This document shows, one piece after another, positions 26,202 to 36,860 of a DNA stretch of 64,000 nt. A program made the position numbers and the translations under genes. The stretch is from contig NZ_RSEC01000036.1 in assembly GCF_003937945.1 (NCBI RefSeq), positions 186,001 through 250,000 on the forward strand, written 5' to 3'. Origin of the DNA: Amycolatopsis eburnea (GTDB taxonomy: Bacteria; Actinomycetota; Actinomycetes; Mycobacteriales; Pseudonocardiaceae). A model generated the notes under the pieces. It saw only the letters and a list, made by a program, of their open reading frames with translations. It searched no databases and was not told the origin of the DNA. Positions within the stretch are counted from its first letter, which is position 1, and the number at the start of each line of letters is the position of its first letter.

Positions 26202-28991
26202 TCAGGCGCCCGCGCTGACCAGTGCCGCCAGTTTGGCCCGGACGTCGTCCGCGTCGGGGTGGCCGAGTTCCGTCAGCAGCCGGACCGATCTGACCCAGCA
26301 CTCGCGGGCCAATGCCTCCTCGCCGTACCGCGAATAGATGGTGCCCAGCTGGGCCAGGACGTCCGCGGCTTCGTACTGCTCGCCCATCTCGAAGAACATC
26401 GCGACCGAGTCGCGGATGCAGGCAATGCCCTCGTCGAACCGGCCGAGGCCGATCAGGGCGAGGCCGCGCGTGTGCTGGGTGAACCGGGTGTCGACCGGGC
26501 GGCCGTCCGGGCCGACCACGGCCAGCGCCGCGTCCGCCAGGCGCAGGGCCTGCTCGTGGTCGCCCATCGACGTGCAGACGTCGCCGAGCGCGCGCAGCAC
26601 GCTCGCTTCGAACTGGCCCATCCCCAGCTCGCGGACGATCTCCAGGGCCTGCTTGCCGTGCTCGTACGCCGAGGCGTACTCGTCGAGGTTGTGCGACGCC
26701 AGCGCCAGGTTGTACTGCGCCCGCGCCTCGCCCTCCCGCGAGCCGAGCTCGCGCTGGATCGCCAGCACTTGCTCCAGGTAGCGCCGCGACTCCGCGTACC
26801 GCCGGGCGACGCCGTCGACGACGCCGAGGCCGCTCAAGATCCCCGCCTCGCCGGGGCGGTGGCCACTGGCTCGCGCCGCTTCGAGCGCCACCGCGAACAC
26901 CGAACGCCAGTCGTCGAGCCGCGAGCGCGTCACGAAGTAGCTCTGCAGCAGCCAGGCGAGCTTCCAGCAGACGTCGTCGCGGCCGAGGCGCCGCGCCAGG
27001 TGCACCGCGGCGATGAGGTTGCCGGACTCTTCGACGAACCAGTCCAGTGCCTCGTGGTGGGAACCGAAGGCGAGACCGCCGTCGAGGTCGTCGAGCTCCA
27101 GCAGCCGGTAGTAGCGCTCCGGCCGCATCCGGCGGGATGCGTCGAGGGCCGACGCCAGGTACCAGTTCAGCAGCCGGTCCAGAGCATCGGCTCGCTGCGA
27201 AGCCGAATCGACCTGCGAAGCGACTTCGCCGGCGTAGGCCCGGATCAAGTCGTGGAACTGGTAGCGGCCCGGGCGCGGCCGGGCGAGCAGGTGCGCGGAC
27301 GCCAGCGTCTCGAGGTCCGCGCGGGCCGTCGTGAGGTCCAGGCCGGCGAGCGCGGCCGCCGCGGGGGCGGTGAAGTCGGCGCCGGTGGTCAGGCCGAGCA
27401 GCCGCAGCAGCCGCGCCGCCCGCGGCTCCAGTGCCTGGTAGGAGTACGAAAACACCGAGCGGATGTTCGTCCCTTCGCCGTCGGCGAGGTCGAACGAGCC
27501 GAGCAGGTCGCCGGCCAGCGAGCCGGCGAACTCGTCGAGCGCCAGGTCGGGGAACTGGGCCGCCCGCACCGCGAGGATCCGGATGGCCAGCGGCAGCCCG
27601 CCGCAGTAGCGCACGAACCGTTCGGCCGCCGCCGGGTCGCGGGCCACCCGCTCGACGCCGATCGTCGCCGCGAGCAGCTCGACGGCGTCCTCCTCGCCGA
27701 GCTCCTCCAGCGCGATCCGCCGCGCGCCGTGCGTCGCGACCAGCCCGCGCAGCTGCCAGCGGCTGGTGACCACGACCAGGCAGCCCGGGCCGGGCAGCAG
27801 CGGGCGCACCTGCTCGGTGCGGTTGGCGTTGTCGAGCAGGACCAGCAGCCGCCGTCCCGCGGTGTGCGTCCGCCAGCTCGCCGCGCGGCCGTCGAGGTCG
27901 GCCGGGATCGCGTCGCACGGCACCCCGAGCGCGGTGAGCATCGCCTCCAGCGCCGCCGCCGGTTCGACCGGTTCGCCTGGGCCGTAGCCGCGCAGGTTGA
28001 GGTAGACCTGCCCGCCCGGGAACCGGTCGGCGATCTCGTGCGCGAAGTGCACGGCCAGCGTCGTCTTGCCCACGCCGCCCATGCCTTCGACGGACGCGAT
28101 CGGCGTGGACGCGCCGGCGTCGACCGCCTCCGGCAGCAGCGCGTGCAACGCCTTGAGGTCGCCTTCGCGCCCGGAGAAGGTGCGCAGGTCGGCGGGCAGC
28201 TGGTGCGGCACCTGCGGTTCGGCGCCGAGCCGGTAGCGCGCCAGCCGCGCGGGCTCGTCGGCGCCGGTGAGGATCGCCTGCCGGGTGCGCTGCAGCGCCG
28301 GCCCGGGGTCGAGCCCGAGCTCGTCGGCCAGCACCCCGCTGATCCGGCCGTACACGGCGAGCGCGTCGGCCTGGCGGCCCGACCGGTACAACGCGGCCAT
28401 CAGCTGCTCGTGCAGCCGCTCCCGCAGTGGGTTTTCCCTGGTCAGCCGGGTCAGCTCGGGGATGACGGTGCCGTACTCGCCGACTTCGAGCAGCGCGTCC
28501 GCCCACTGTTCGCGCACGCGCAGCCGCTCTTCGGCCAGCTGGCCGGCTTCGTCGCGGTGGAGCGCGTCCGACTCGACGTTGAGCAGCGCGGGCCCGCGCC
28601 ACTGTTCGAGCGCCTCGGCGAAGTGCGCGGCCGCCTGGCGGCTCTCGCCCCGGTCGTGCGCGGCCTTGCCGCGGGCGGCGAGCGCGCGGAACCGGGACAG
28701 GTCGAGCAGCCCGTCGTCGAGCTCGATCAGGTAACCGCCGCTTTCGGTGCGGATCGCGACCTGGTCGCCCAGCGCCCGGCGCAGGCGCAGCACGTACGTC
28801 TGGAGCGCGCCCTTGGAGCGGCGGCGGTCGTCGTCCCACAGCCAGCGGCCCAGCTCGTCGACCGGCACGACCCGGTTCGCGCGCAGCAGAAGGCCGGCCA
28901 GCACGATCAGCGGCCGGCTGCCCCCGAGCGGTACCGGGCGGCCGTCGGCCGTGACCTCGGCCGGACCCAGCACGCGGAAATCGAGGACCAC
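26202..28991 (-). CDS. AfsR/SARP-type regulator with BTAD, NB-ARC and TPR domains
   Basis: This 929-residue regulator has an OmpR-like winged helix (residues 1-95, FRVLGPAEVTADGRPVPLGG onward), a bacterial transcriptional activation domain (about 97-245), an NB-ARC STAND ATPase domain with Walker A GMGGVGKTT (near 300), and TPR repeats in the last 300 residues. The family activates antibiotic or other gene clusters and is gated by nucleotide and ligand binding. The GTG at 28991 lies where the winged helix begins, with GGAGGAGAG upstream; an ATG at 29027 is possible. It is divergent from menC with a short gap. No biosynthetic cluster is in view, so its target is unknown. Confidence 0.9.
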   Translation of the reverse strand: MVLDFRVLGPAEVTADGRPVPLGGSRPLIVLAGLLLRANRVVPVDELGRWLWDDDRRRSKGALQTYVLRLRRALGDQVAIRTESGGYLIELDDGLLDLSRFRALAARGKAAHDRGESRQAAAHFAEALEQWRGPALLNVESDALHRDEAGQLAEERLRVREQWADALLEVGEYGTVIPELTRLTRENPLRERLHEQLMAALYRSGRQADALAVYGRISGVLADELGLDPGPALQRTRQAILTGADEPARLARYRLGAEPQVPHQLPADLRTFSGREGDLKALHALLPEAVDAGASTPIASVEGMGGVGKTTLAVHFAHEIADRFPGGQVYLNLRGYGPGEPVEPAAALEAMLTALGVPCDAIPADLDGRAASWRTHTAGRRLLVLLDNANRTEQVRPLLPGPGCLVVVTSRWQLRGLVATHGARRIALEELGEEDAVELLAATIGVERVARDPAAAERFVRYCGGLPLAIRILAVRAAQFPDLALDEFAGSLAGDLLGSFDLADGEGTNIRSVFSYSYQALEPRAARLLRLLGLTTGADFTAPAAAALAGLDLTTARADLETLASAHLLARPRPGRYQFHDLIRAYAGEVASQVDSASQRADALDRLLNWYLASALDASRRMRPERYYRLLELDDLDGGLAFGSHHEALDWFVEESGNLIAAVHLARRLGRDDVCWKLAWLLQSYFVTRSRLDDWRSVFAVALEAARASGHRPGEAGILSGLGVVDGVARRYAESRRYLEQVLAIQRELGSREGEARAQYNLALASHNLDEYASAYEHGKQALEIVRELGMGQFEASVLRALGDVCTSMGDHEQALRLADAALAVVGPDGRPVDTRFTQHTRGLALIGLGRFDEGIACIRDSVAMFFEMGEQYEAADVLAQLGTIYSRYGEEALARECWVRSVRLLTELGHPDADDVRAKLAALVSAGA

Positions 28992-29066
28992 GGGGTCATT
29001 CTCTCCTCCGGATGCGCGGTTCTGCATCCGTTCGCCGATCCTGGGACGGTGGCATGATCGGGCCTG

Positions 29067-29996
29067 ATGAAGGTCTACGCGATTCCCCTGCGCACCCGGT
29101 TCCGCGGCATCACCGTCCGTGAAGGCGTCCTGCTGCACGGCCCGGCGGGCTGGGGCGAGTTCTGCCCGTTCGCCGACTACTCCGACGCCGAGAGCGTGCC
29201 CTGGCTGGGTGCGGCGCTGGAAGCGAGTGAGACCGGCTGGCCGGCCCCGGTCCGCGACCGGGTCGAGGTGAACACGACCGTCCCGGTGGTCCCGCCGGAG
29301 CAGGCGTACGAGCTGGTGCGCGCGTCCGGCTGCCGCACGGCGAAGGTGAAGGTCGCGGACCCGCGCGTCTCCCTGGCGGACGACTGCGCGCGGGTCGAGG
29401 CGGTCCGCGACGCGCTCGGCCCCGACGGCGCGCTCCGCGTCGACGCCAACATGGCCTGGGACGTCGACACCGCGGTCCGCGCGATCACCGACCTCGACAA
29501 GGCAGCGGACGGGCTGGAGTACGCGGAGCAGCCGTGCCCGACGATCGACGACCTGGCCGCGGTGCGCCGCCGGGTGGGCGTCCGGATCGCCGCCGACGAG
29601 TCGATCCGCCGCGCGGAAGACCCGCTCAAGGTGGCGGTCGCCGGCGCGGCGGACATCGCGGTCCTGAAGGTGGCGCCGCTCGGCGGCGTGCGGCGCGCGC
29701 TGGAGGTCGCGGAGGCGTGCGGGCTGCCGTGCGTGGTGTCGTCGGCGGTGGAGACGAGCATCGGTCTCGCGGCGGGCCTGGCGCTCGCGGGCGCACTCCC
29801 GGAACTGGACTTCGCTTGCGGGCTGGGCACGATTTCGTTGCTGCGAGGAGATGTCTGCGCCGATTCACTGTCCCCTGTGGACGGTTACCTGCCGGTGCCG
29901 CGCCAGGCGCCGGAGCCCGCGGACGCGTACCCGGCCACGCCGGACGTCCAGGCTGCATGGGAAGCCCGGCTGGCGCGGGTACGCGGGTTGTCGTGA
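29067..29996 (+). CDS. menC: o-Succinylbenzoate synthase
   Basis: This 309-residue enolase-superfamily enzyme performs a dehydration step of menaquinone synthesis. Catalytic features are the KVKV lysine pair, the metal ligands in RVDANMAWD, EYAEQP and AADES, and the general-acid/base Lys in VLKVAPLGGVRRAL. Length and motif order match actinobacterial MenC. The ATG follows 75 bp after the divergent regulator start. Other men genes are not in the window, so it is separated from the pathway cluster. N-succinylamino acid racemase activity is a known alternative in this family. Confidence 0.88.
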   Translation: MKVYAIPLRTRFRGITVREGVLLHGPAGWGEFCPFADYSDAESVPWLGAALEASETGWPAPVRDRVEVNTTVPVVPPEQAYELVRASGCRTAKVKVADPRVSLADDCARVEAVRDALGPDGALRVDANMAWDVDTAVRAITDLDKAADGLEYAEQPCPTIDDLAAVRRRVGVRIAADESIRRAEDPLKVAVAGAADIAVLKVAPLGGVRRALEVAEACGLPCVVSSAVETSIGLAAGLALAGALPELDFACGLGTISLLRGDVCADSLSPVDGYLPVPRQAPEPADAYPATPDVQAAWEARLARVRGLS

Positions 29997-29997
29997 G

Positions 29998-30768
29998 TCA
30001 CGCCGCCTGCCAGGCCGAGGCGTAGGCCCGTACGAGCCAGCGGTCGGCCCAGTCGCGGTCCGGTTCGTCCGGCAGGGGTGAAGCGCCCCGGACCAGCCGG
30101 CCGAGCCGGTCTTCCAGCTCGGCGGCGGCCTCGAGGGCTTCGTCCTGCGTGTGCTTGCCCCGGCGCAGCTCACGCAGCCAGCTCAGCCAGGGTTCGGCGA
30201 TCGGCAGCGTCATCCGGCCGGTCTCGAGCAGTTCGACGCCCTGCACACCGAGGCGCACCATGTGCATGGCGTACTTGGTGTCGAAGCCGTACTTCTCGAT
30301 GAGCTCCGGGCGGTTGACCTTGGTGGCGCCGTCGAGCATGCGCTGCCGCTGGGTCCGCAGGTAGCCGGCGAACCGCAGCCCGGCCTGCCGCGACACGATC
30401 TTCGCGGCGTTGGCGCGCAACTCGCGACCGAGCTCGGTGATCCGCACGATCTCGTTGTCCGGTACGTAAAGCGGCAGCAGGACGGTCGGGTTCCCGGTGA
30501 GGGCGAGCCGCATCCACTTGCGCAGCGAGTAGACGATGAGGTCGAGGTCGCCAGGCCCGGACCGCACGCCTTCGGGCTGGGTGCGGAAGACGTACTGCTC
30601 GAACCGCCGAAGCCCGCTGACGTATTCGGCGGGCTCGACGCACAGGCCCATTTCGTCGCGGTCGTCCTGACCGTCGACGGCGGTGCCGTGCAGCCCGGAC
30701 CCGACCTGGCAGCGCAGGATCGTGCCCCGCTCGGCGATGGCGGCGAACTCCGGGGTGTCGTGCTTCAT
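29998..30768 (-). CDS. Predicted nucleotidyltransferase (DNA polymerase beta-like, COG3541 type)
   Basis: This 256-residue protein has the nucleotidyltransferase motif GSGLHGTAVDGQDDRDEMG (residues about 23-41), where the clustered Asp residues would bind metal, followed by a CVEPAEYVSGL strand and a helical C-terminal domain. It resembles phage and bacterial proteins annotated as YcgL/COG3541 nucleotidyltransferases, some linked to RNA repair. The substrate is unknown. The ATG at 30768 is directly before the conserved fold, and the open frame upstream is unlikely to be coding. The stop lies 1 bp from the menC stop, convergent. Confidence 0.75.
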   Translation of the reverse strand: MKHDTPEFAAIAERGTILRCQVGSGLHGTAVDGQDDRDEMGLCVEPAEYVSGLRRFEQYVFRTQPEGVRSGPGDLDLIVYSLRKWMRLALTGNPTVLLPLYVPDNEIVRITELGRELRANAAKIVSRQAGLRFAGYLRTQRQRMLDGATKVNRPELIEKYGFDTKYAMHMVRLGVQGVELLETGRMTLPIAEPWLSWLRELRRGKHTQDEALEAAAELEDRLGRLVRGASPLPDEPDRDWADRWLVRAYASAWQAA

Positions 30769-30892
30769 GGTCCGCAGTTGTACCGGGCGCCCACCGTCGG
30801 GAGCACGTGGTTTTCCCTGAGCCCGAAGTTCAGGGTCGGGGTCCGGGCCGTTCCCGATGTGGTCAGGGTGGCCCGCGAGCCAGTATTGAGCC

Positions 30893-31105
30893 ATGACGAA
30901 CAGCGTGTACGCCCCCACCAAGAAGCTCCGCCGCAGCAAGTCCGACAAGATGCTCACCGGCGTCTGCGGCGGCTGGTCCACCTACCTCGGCATCGACGCC
31001 AACGTGCTGCGCATCGGCCTGGTCGCCGCCGTGTTCCTCTCGGTCGGCATCGCGATCCCGATCTACATCGCCGCCGCCATCCTGACGCCGGAAGAGGACT
31101 CCTGA
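30893..31105 (+). CDS. PspC-domain small membrane protein
   Basis: This 70-residue protein has the PspC signature KKLRRSKSDKMLTGVCGGWSTYLGID followed by one strongly hydrophobic helix (about 40-62) and a short acidic tail. PspC domains take part in envelope-stress sensing; stand-alone versions are common in actinomycetes and their role is not settled. The ATG start is clear. It is a free-standing gene divergent from the nucleotidyltransferase. Confidence 0.85.
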   Translation: MTNSVYAPTKKLRRSKSDKMLTGVCGGWSTYLGIDANVLRIGLVAAVFLSVGIAIPIYIAAAILTPEEDS

Positions 31106-31230
31106 CGGTGGCGGGCGCCGGTTCGCAGGGGGAACCGGTGCCCGCCGGGGGTGCGTTCGGCTGAGCACGGTAGGCCGGGCGGCGCAAAAGGAACGCGCGG
31201 ATCCCGTTCGAGGGGTTAGGGTCCGCGTTC

Positions 31231-31554
31231 GTGGATCAAGGGAGCAGAACGGCCGCGAAGGTCGTCGTCGGGATCCTCGGCGGGCTTTACCTGATCGCGG
31301 GGCTGGGGCTGACCGCCTTCGCCGCGTTCTTCGCGCTCGCGTTCAACGACACCGGCAGCACGACGGTCACCAAGACCGTGCTCTACACCGCCGCGGGGCT
31401 GGCGATCTGGATCCTGCTCACCGGGATCGGGGCGATCGTCGTCGCGCTGGAAGCGGAAGAGGCGAGCACCGCCTGGCTCGGGGGCCTCGGGGTGCTCGCC
31501 CTCGGCGTCGTCATCTTGGGTGCGTACGCCGTCTGGTTCTTCACGAAGCCATGA
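31231..31554 (+). CDS. Small three-helix membrane protein (hypothetical)
   Basis: This 107-residue protein has three hydrophobic helices (about 8-35, 47-70 and 78-103) with short loops and no recognised motif. The GTG start has no strong ribosome site. It ends at a bidirectional terminator shared with the convergent groEL gene. I cannot assign a function. Confidence 0.65.
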   Translation: MDQGSRTAAKVVVGILGGLYLIAGLGLTAFAAFFALAFNDTGSTTVTKTVLYTAAGLAIWILLTGIGAIVVALEAEEASTAWLGGLGVLALGVVILGAYAVWFFTKP

Positions 31555-31555
31555 G

Positions 31556-31589
31556 AAAAGCCCGGCCCGCCGAAGCGGACCGGGCTTTT
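31556..31589. terminator. Bidirectional terminator between a membrane-protein gene and groEL
   Basis: AAAAGCCCGG (31556-31565) pairs with CCGGGCTTTT (31580-31589). The stem continues inward with CCCGC/GCGGA around a CGAA loop. The A-run on one side and T-run on the other allow termination in both directions between the convergent genes. Confidence 0.85.
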
Positions 31590-31607
31590 CCCGTCAAGCG
31601 GCCGAAC

Positions 31608-33455
<1,848 letters not shown>

Positions 33456-33534
33456 AAGACCTGCTCAGCGCCGCACGATCTCGCGAGCCCGGACGCCGGC
33501 CGAGCGCGGACGCGTGGTCTCCCGGCGCCGCAGG

Positions 33535-33593
33535 GATGTCATGAATGGGTCGTTCATGTCGTCTGGCGAGGTGAACGACCCTTTCATGACATC
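33535..33593. repeat. Long hairpin with 22-bp arms
   Basis: The arm at 33535-33556 (GATGTCATGAATGGGTCGTT plus CA) pairs with 33572-33593 with a single mismatch. It lies between the groEL promoter region and the 3' end of the Ser/Thr kinase gene. Since that kinase gene reads leftward and ends at 33615, a terminator or REP-like role is plausible. The rest of the 33456-33614 space shows nothing else. Confidence 0.7.
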
Positions 33594-33614
33594 GCGGACC
33601 GCCGCACCGGCCCG

Positions 33615-35102
33615 TCAGTTGCCCGGCTTGATGCTGATCGACGTCGGGGGCGCGTTCAGCGACGACGTCGGGTTGGTCTGCGAGTCACCACCCGGGCCGA
33701 CCGGGATGTTCGGGGCCGTCGTCGTGCCGCCACCGCCGCTGCCGCCGTCGGAGAACAGGAAGATCGCGCCCACGACCAGCCCGGCCACGACGACCAGCCC
33801 GAGCACGATGAAGATCCACTTCTTGCCGCCACCGCTCTTCGGCTGGTGGAACGCGCCCGCGCCGCCCGCGGGCATCGGCGGGCGCAGACGCATCGGGTCC
33901 TGGCCGTAGCCCTGCGGGGGCATGCCCTGCGGCGGCATCCCCGGCTGCTGCTGGGGGTAGCCGTACCCCGGCGGCGGGCCCTGCGGCGGCATGCCCGGCT
34001 GCTGCGGGTAGCCGTAGCCGGGCGGCGGGCCCTGCGGCGGCGGCCCCTGCGGCCCACCAGGCCCCTGCGGGCCCTGCGGCCCCTGCGGGCCCTGGCCGTA
34101 GCCGGGCTGCTGCTGTCCTCCGTACGGGTGCACGGGGGCCCCCTCTCCCTGCGGTGCGCTGTTCTGGTGCGGCCCCTGTTGTACCTGACCAGGACGGTGC
34201 GGCGCGGGAACTCCACCCGAATTGGACCCGGGCGGGCCCGGCGGGGTGTCGGACGTCGCCAGCTGGCCGAGCGCGCGGCGGGCGGCCGCGACCATCTCCA
34301 CGCAGCTCGGGTAACGGTCCGCGGGGTTCTTGGCCATGCCGCGCCGGACGACCTCGTCGATCGACGGCGGCAGCGCGACCGCGCGCGAGATCGCCGGCGG
34401 TTCGCCGTTGAGGTGGCCCTTGATCACCGTCGGCACGTCGCCCTTGAACGGCGGGCTGCCGGTCAGGCACGCGTAGAGGACGCACGTCAGCGCGTACTGG
34501 TCGGTGCGCCCGTCCAGCGGCTCGCCGCGCAGGTGCTCCGGCGCCGCGTACGTCGGCGAGCCGAGGAAGTCGCCGCCGCGGGTGCGGTGGCCGGTCGCGC
34601 CGCGGCGCGTCAGGCCGAAGTCGGCGACGTACACGTGCTCGCGCGACGTCTCCTTCTTCGTCACCAGCACGTTCGCCGGCTTGACGTCCAGGTGGACCAG
34701 ACCACGGTTGTGCAGGGTGTCGAGGGCGTCCGCGACCTGGTCGAGCATCGTCAGGGCGCGCGCGGGCGCGATCGGGCCGCCGGCGATCAGGCCGGCGAGG
34801 TCACCGCCGTCGACCATCCGCATGGCGATGTACAACATGCCGTCGAGCTCGCCGAAGTCGTACAGCGGCACGACGTTGGCGTGGTCGATCGCGGACGTGT
34901 TGCGCGCCTCGTCGACGAACCGCTCGCGGAACTCGGCGTCGGCCCCGAGGTGGTCACCGATGACCTTCAGCGCCACCTTGCGGCCGAGACGCACGTCCGT
35001 GGCCTTGTAGGTGACGCTCATGCCGCCCTTGCCGAGCACCCCGTCGATGCGGTAGTTGCCCAGCCGGCGACCGGTGAGGTCCCCCGACACATCGCCTGTC
35101 AC
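33615..35102 (-). CDS. Membrane-anchored Ser/Thr protein kinase (PASTA-less Pkn type)
   Basis: This 495-residue Hanks-type kinase has its catalytic domain at about 17-275: glycine loop GKGGMSVTY, VALKV lysine, catalytic loop HLDVKPANVL (near 137), DFGLTRR and APE. The catalytic loop has HLD instead of HRD, so it is a non-RD kinase. A Pro/Gly/Gln-rich linker with GPQ repeats (about 300-420) leads to one TM helix (about 437-458) and a short Thr/Pro-rich extracellular end with no sensor domain. The start codon follows the 3' end of a short gap from the cold-shock gene. Substrates are unknown. Confidence 0.93.
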   Translation of the reverse strand: MTGDVSGDLTGRRLGNYRIDGVLGKGGMSVTYKATDVRLGRKVALKVIGDHLGADAEFRERFVDEARNTSAIDHANVVPLYDFGELDGMLYIAMRMVDGGDLAGLIAGGPIAPARALTMLDQVADALDTLHNRGLVHLDVKPANVLVTKKETSREHVYVADFGLTRRGATGHRTRGGDFLGSPTYAAPEHLRGEPLDGRTDQYALTCVLYACLTGSPPFKGDVPTVIKGHLNGEPPAISRAVALPPSIDEVVRRGMAKNPADRYPSCVEMVAAARRALGQLATSDTPPGPPGSNSGGVPAPHRPGQVQQGPHQNSAPQGEGAPVHPYGGQQQPGYGQGPQGPQGPQGPGGPQGPPPQGPPPGYGYPQQPGMPPQGPPPGYGYPQQQPGMPPQGMPPQGYGQDPMRLRPPMPAGGAGAFHQPKSGGGKKWIFIVLGLVVVAGLVVGAIFLFSDGGSGGGGTTTAPNIPVGPGGDSQTNPTSSLNAPPTSISIKPGN

Positions 35103-35167
35103 GCCCGCAGCCTAACGCCCCAGGTTCGGCGCTTGCCGGGGGTTCACCGATCAGCTGACCGGCTCCG

Positions 35168-35374
35168 CTACGAAACCTTGCGCACGTCGGCTGCCTGGCT
35201 GCGGCCGTCGCGGCCGGACTGCACTTCGAACTCGACGCGATCGCCCTCGTCCAGAGTGCGGAATCCTTCGGACTGGATGGCCGAATAGTGGACGAAGACG
35301 TCCGGACCCTCCGTCGATTCGATGAACCCGTAGCCCTTTTCCGAGTTGAACCATTTGACGGTGCCGACAGCCAC
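35168..35374 (-). CDS. Cold-shock protein (CspA family)
   Basis: This 68-residue single-domain nucleic-acid-binding protein has RNP1 (KGYGFIES) and RNP2 (VFVHYSAI), which bind single-stranded RNA or DNA and melt mRNA structure. The GTG at 35374 has GGAGGG 4 nt upstream. It is a stand-alone gene. The acidic loop TEGPD replaces the more usual GGGPD-type loop, a minor variation. Confidence 0.95.
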   Translation of the reverse strand: MAVGTVKWFNSEKGYGFIESTEGPDVFVHYSAIQSEGFRTLDEGDRVEFEVQSGRDGRSQAADVRKVS

Positions 35375-35486
35375 GGCGCCCTCCCTCAGCACAAAGGATC
35401 CGCTGGCCCGAGCGGAGGCCAGCGGCGGAAGTGCCAATCACGCTACCGGAATTATTGTCCGCGGCAATGGGCAATTCGTCCGAAGA

Positions 35487-36110
35487 TCACGTGCCCGAAA
35501 GGCGTCTGTTCCGCGCGTGCACGAGCACGGTGCCCGGTCCCGCGAAGTCGACGGCGAGCCCTTCGCCGCTGCGGAGCGACTGCGGGCCGCCCGGGTCGAG
35601 CGCCCGCAGGCGGCACTGGACCGTGTCCGGGTAGGCCAGCAGGTAGTCCGGCCGGACCGTGACCAGCTCGCCCTTGCCCAGCTCGAACGCGTCCACCGGG
35701 CCGGGCGCGGCCAGCACGAGCGGGCCGGTTCCGCTGTAGTGCTCGAGGAACCCCGAGTCGGCGCCGAAGAGCTGCTGCAACGGCGTCCAGTTCGGGTCGT
35801 GGCGGACCGTCGAGGGCCGCACCAGCACCGCGTCGCGGTGCACCGACCAGCCCGTGCCGCCGCCGACGTCCAGCGGGTAGACGTCGCCGGGGCGCAGCGG
35901 CGCGAAGTCGATCCAGCCGCCGTCGGACGGCGCGGTGTAGACCACCGTCGTCGCCTTGCTCGCGCGGACGCCGCCGCGGCCGGCCGGGGTTTCGGTGACC
36001 CCGAACCGGCTGGCGAGCAACGTCTCGGGCGACGCCTGCACGGCCTCGCCCGGGTCCAGCAGGACGCGGGCGACGCCGAAGCCGGGGGTGTGCCGGGTCT
36101 GGACGCGCAT
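35487..36110 (-). CDS. AIM24 family protein, second of a pair
   Basis: This 207-residue beta-rich protein is paralogous to the upstream AIM24 protein (FGVARVLLDPGEAVQA aligns with FAVARLMLAPGEPCQV, and RSGEGLAVDFAGPGTVLVHA with KSGEGLVFDFVGPGQIMTQT). The family (TIGR00266/AIM24) is named after a yeast mitochondrial protein and has no firm bacterial function. The ATG at 36110 overlaps the upstream stop as TGATG, so translation is coupled. The central loop (about 100-125) differs most from the partner, suggesting a heteromeric pair. Confidence 0.82.
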   Translation of the reverse strand: MRVQTRHTPGFGVARVLLDPGEAVQASPETLLASRFGVTETPAGRGGVRASKATTVVYTAPSDGGWIDFAPLRPGDVYPLDVGGGTGWSVHRDAVLVRPSTVRHDPNWTPLQQLFGADSGFLEHYSGTGPLVLAAPGPVDAFELGKGELVTVRPDYLLAYPDTVQCRLRALDPGGPQSLRSGEGLAVDFAGPGTVLVHARNRRLSGT

Positions 36111-36787
36111 CAGCGGGACGGGACGTGGGAGATGATCCAGCTCACCAACGCGGACGGGTTGCGCGTCTGCGTCATGATCTGACCGGGGCCGACGAAGTCG
36201 AACACCAGGCCCTCGCCGCTCTTCATGGACTGGATGATGCCCTGCGCGACCTTCCGGATCTGGTACTGCACGGTGTCGGCGTACGCGACGACGTGCCCGG
36301 TGTCGATGGTGACCATCTCGCCCTGCTGCAGCGTGATCGTCTCGACCGCGCCGTAGCAGGCGACGAGCAGCTGGCCCTGGCCGGTGGCGTGGGTCAGGAA
36401 CCCGCCTTCGCCGCCCATCAGGTTCTTCATCCCGCCCCACTTGGTCTCGGTCTGCACGCCGTGCGACGACGCGAGCCAGCAGCCGCGGGTGACGGCCCAG
36501 CCGGTGCGGCCGTCGAGGGGGATCACCTGGATGTCGCCGGGCAGGTTGGCGGCGACGTCGACCCAGCCGCCGTTCTGGGGCGCGGTGAAGGTGGAGATGA
36601 AGAAGGACTCGCCGCCGAGGAACGCGCGGCCCAGCCCCTTCATGATCCCGCCCTGCGCCTGCGACTGGACCTGCACGCCGTAGCTGGTGGCCATCATCGC
36701 GCCGGATTCGACCTGGCACGGCTCACCGGGCGCCAGCATCAGCCGGGCGACGGCGAACGAAGGCTGTTGACGGACCTGAACCTGCAT
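36110..36787 (-). CDS. AIM24 family protein, first of a pair
   Basis: This 225-residue protein has the AIM24 pattern: GESFFISTFTAPQNGGWVDV, then LPGDIQVIPLDGRTGWAVTRG and a KSGEGLVFDFVGPGQI end. No signal peptide or TM helix is visible. The ATG at 36787 is preceded by GGGGAG. It is divergent from moeA with 73 bp between and co-transcribed with its paralogue. Function is unknown; in other bacteria AIM24-like proteins are often near membrane-stress genes. Confidence 0.85.
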   Translation of the reverse strand: MQVQVRQQPSFAVARLMLAPGEPCQVESGAMMATSYGVQVQSQAQGGIMKGLGRAFLGGESFFISTFTAPQNGGWVDVAANLPGDIQVIPLDGRTGWAVTRGCWLASSHGVQTETKWGGMKNLMGGEGGFLTHATGQGQLLVACYGAVETITLQQGEMVTIDTGHVVAYADTVQYQIRKVAQGIIQSMKSGEGLVFDFVGPGQIMTQTRNPSALVSWIISHVPSR

Positions 36788-36860
36788 GCTTGCTCCCCAT
36801 TGGCGTGCTCGTGACGGGGCAGAGTCTTGCACGACCCCGAAAGGCGGGGAGGATGGTCCG

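Noticed and set aside
19394-29996. Possible natural-product gene cluster (monooxygenase plus SARP regulator)
   Set aside because: No synthase, peptide synthetase, terpene cyclase or tailoring set is present; the genes between are housekeeping or unrelated.
36111-36719. N-terminal extension of the second AIM24 frame
   Set aside because: It reads the first AIM24 gene out of frame; the TGATG junction at 36110 marks the true start.
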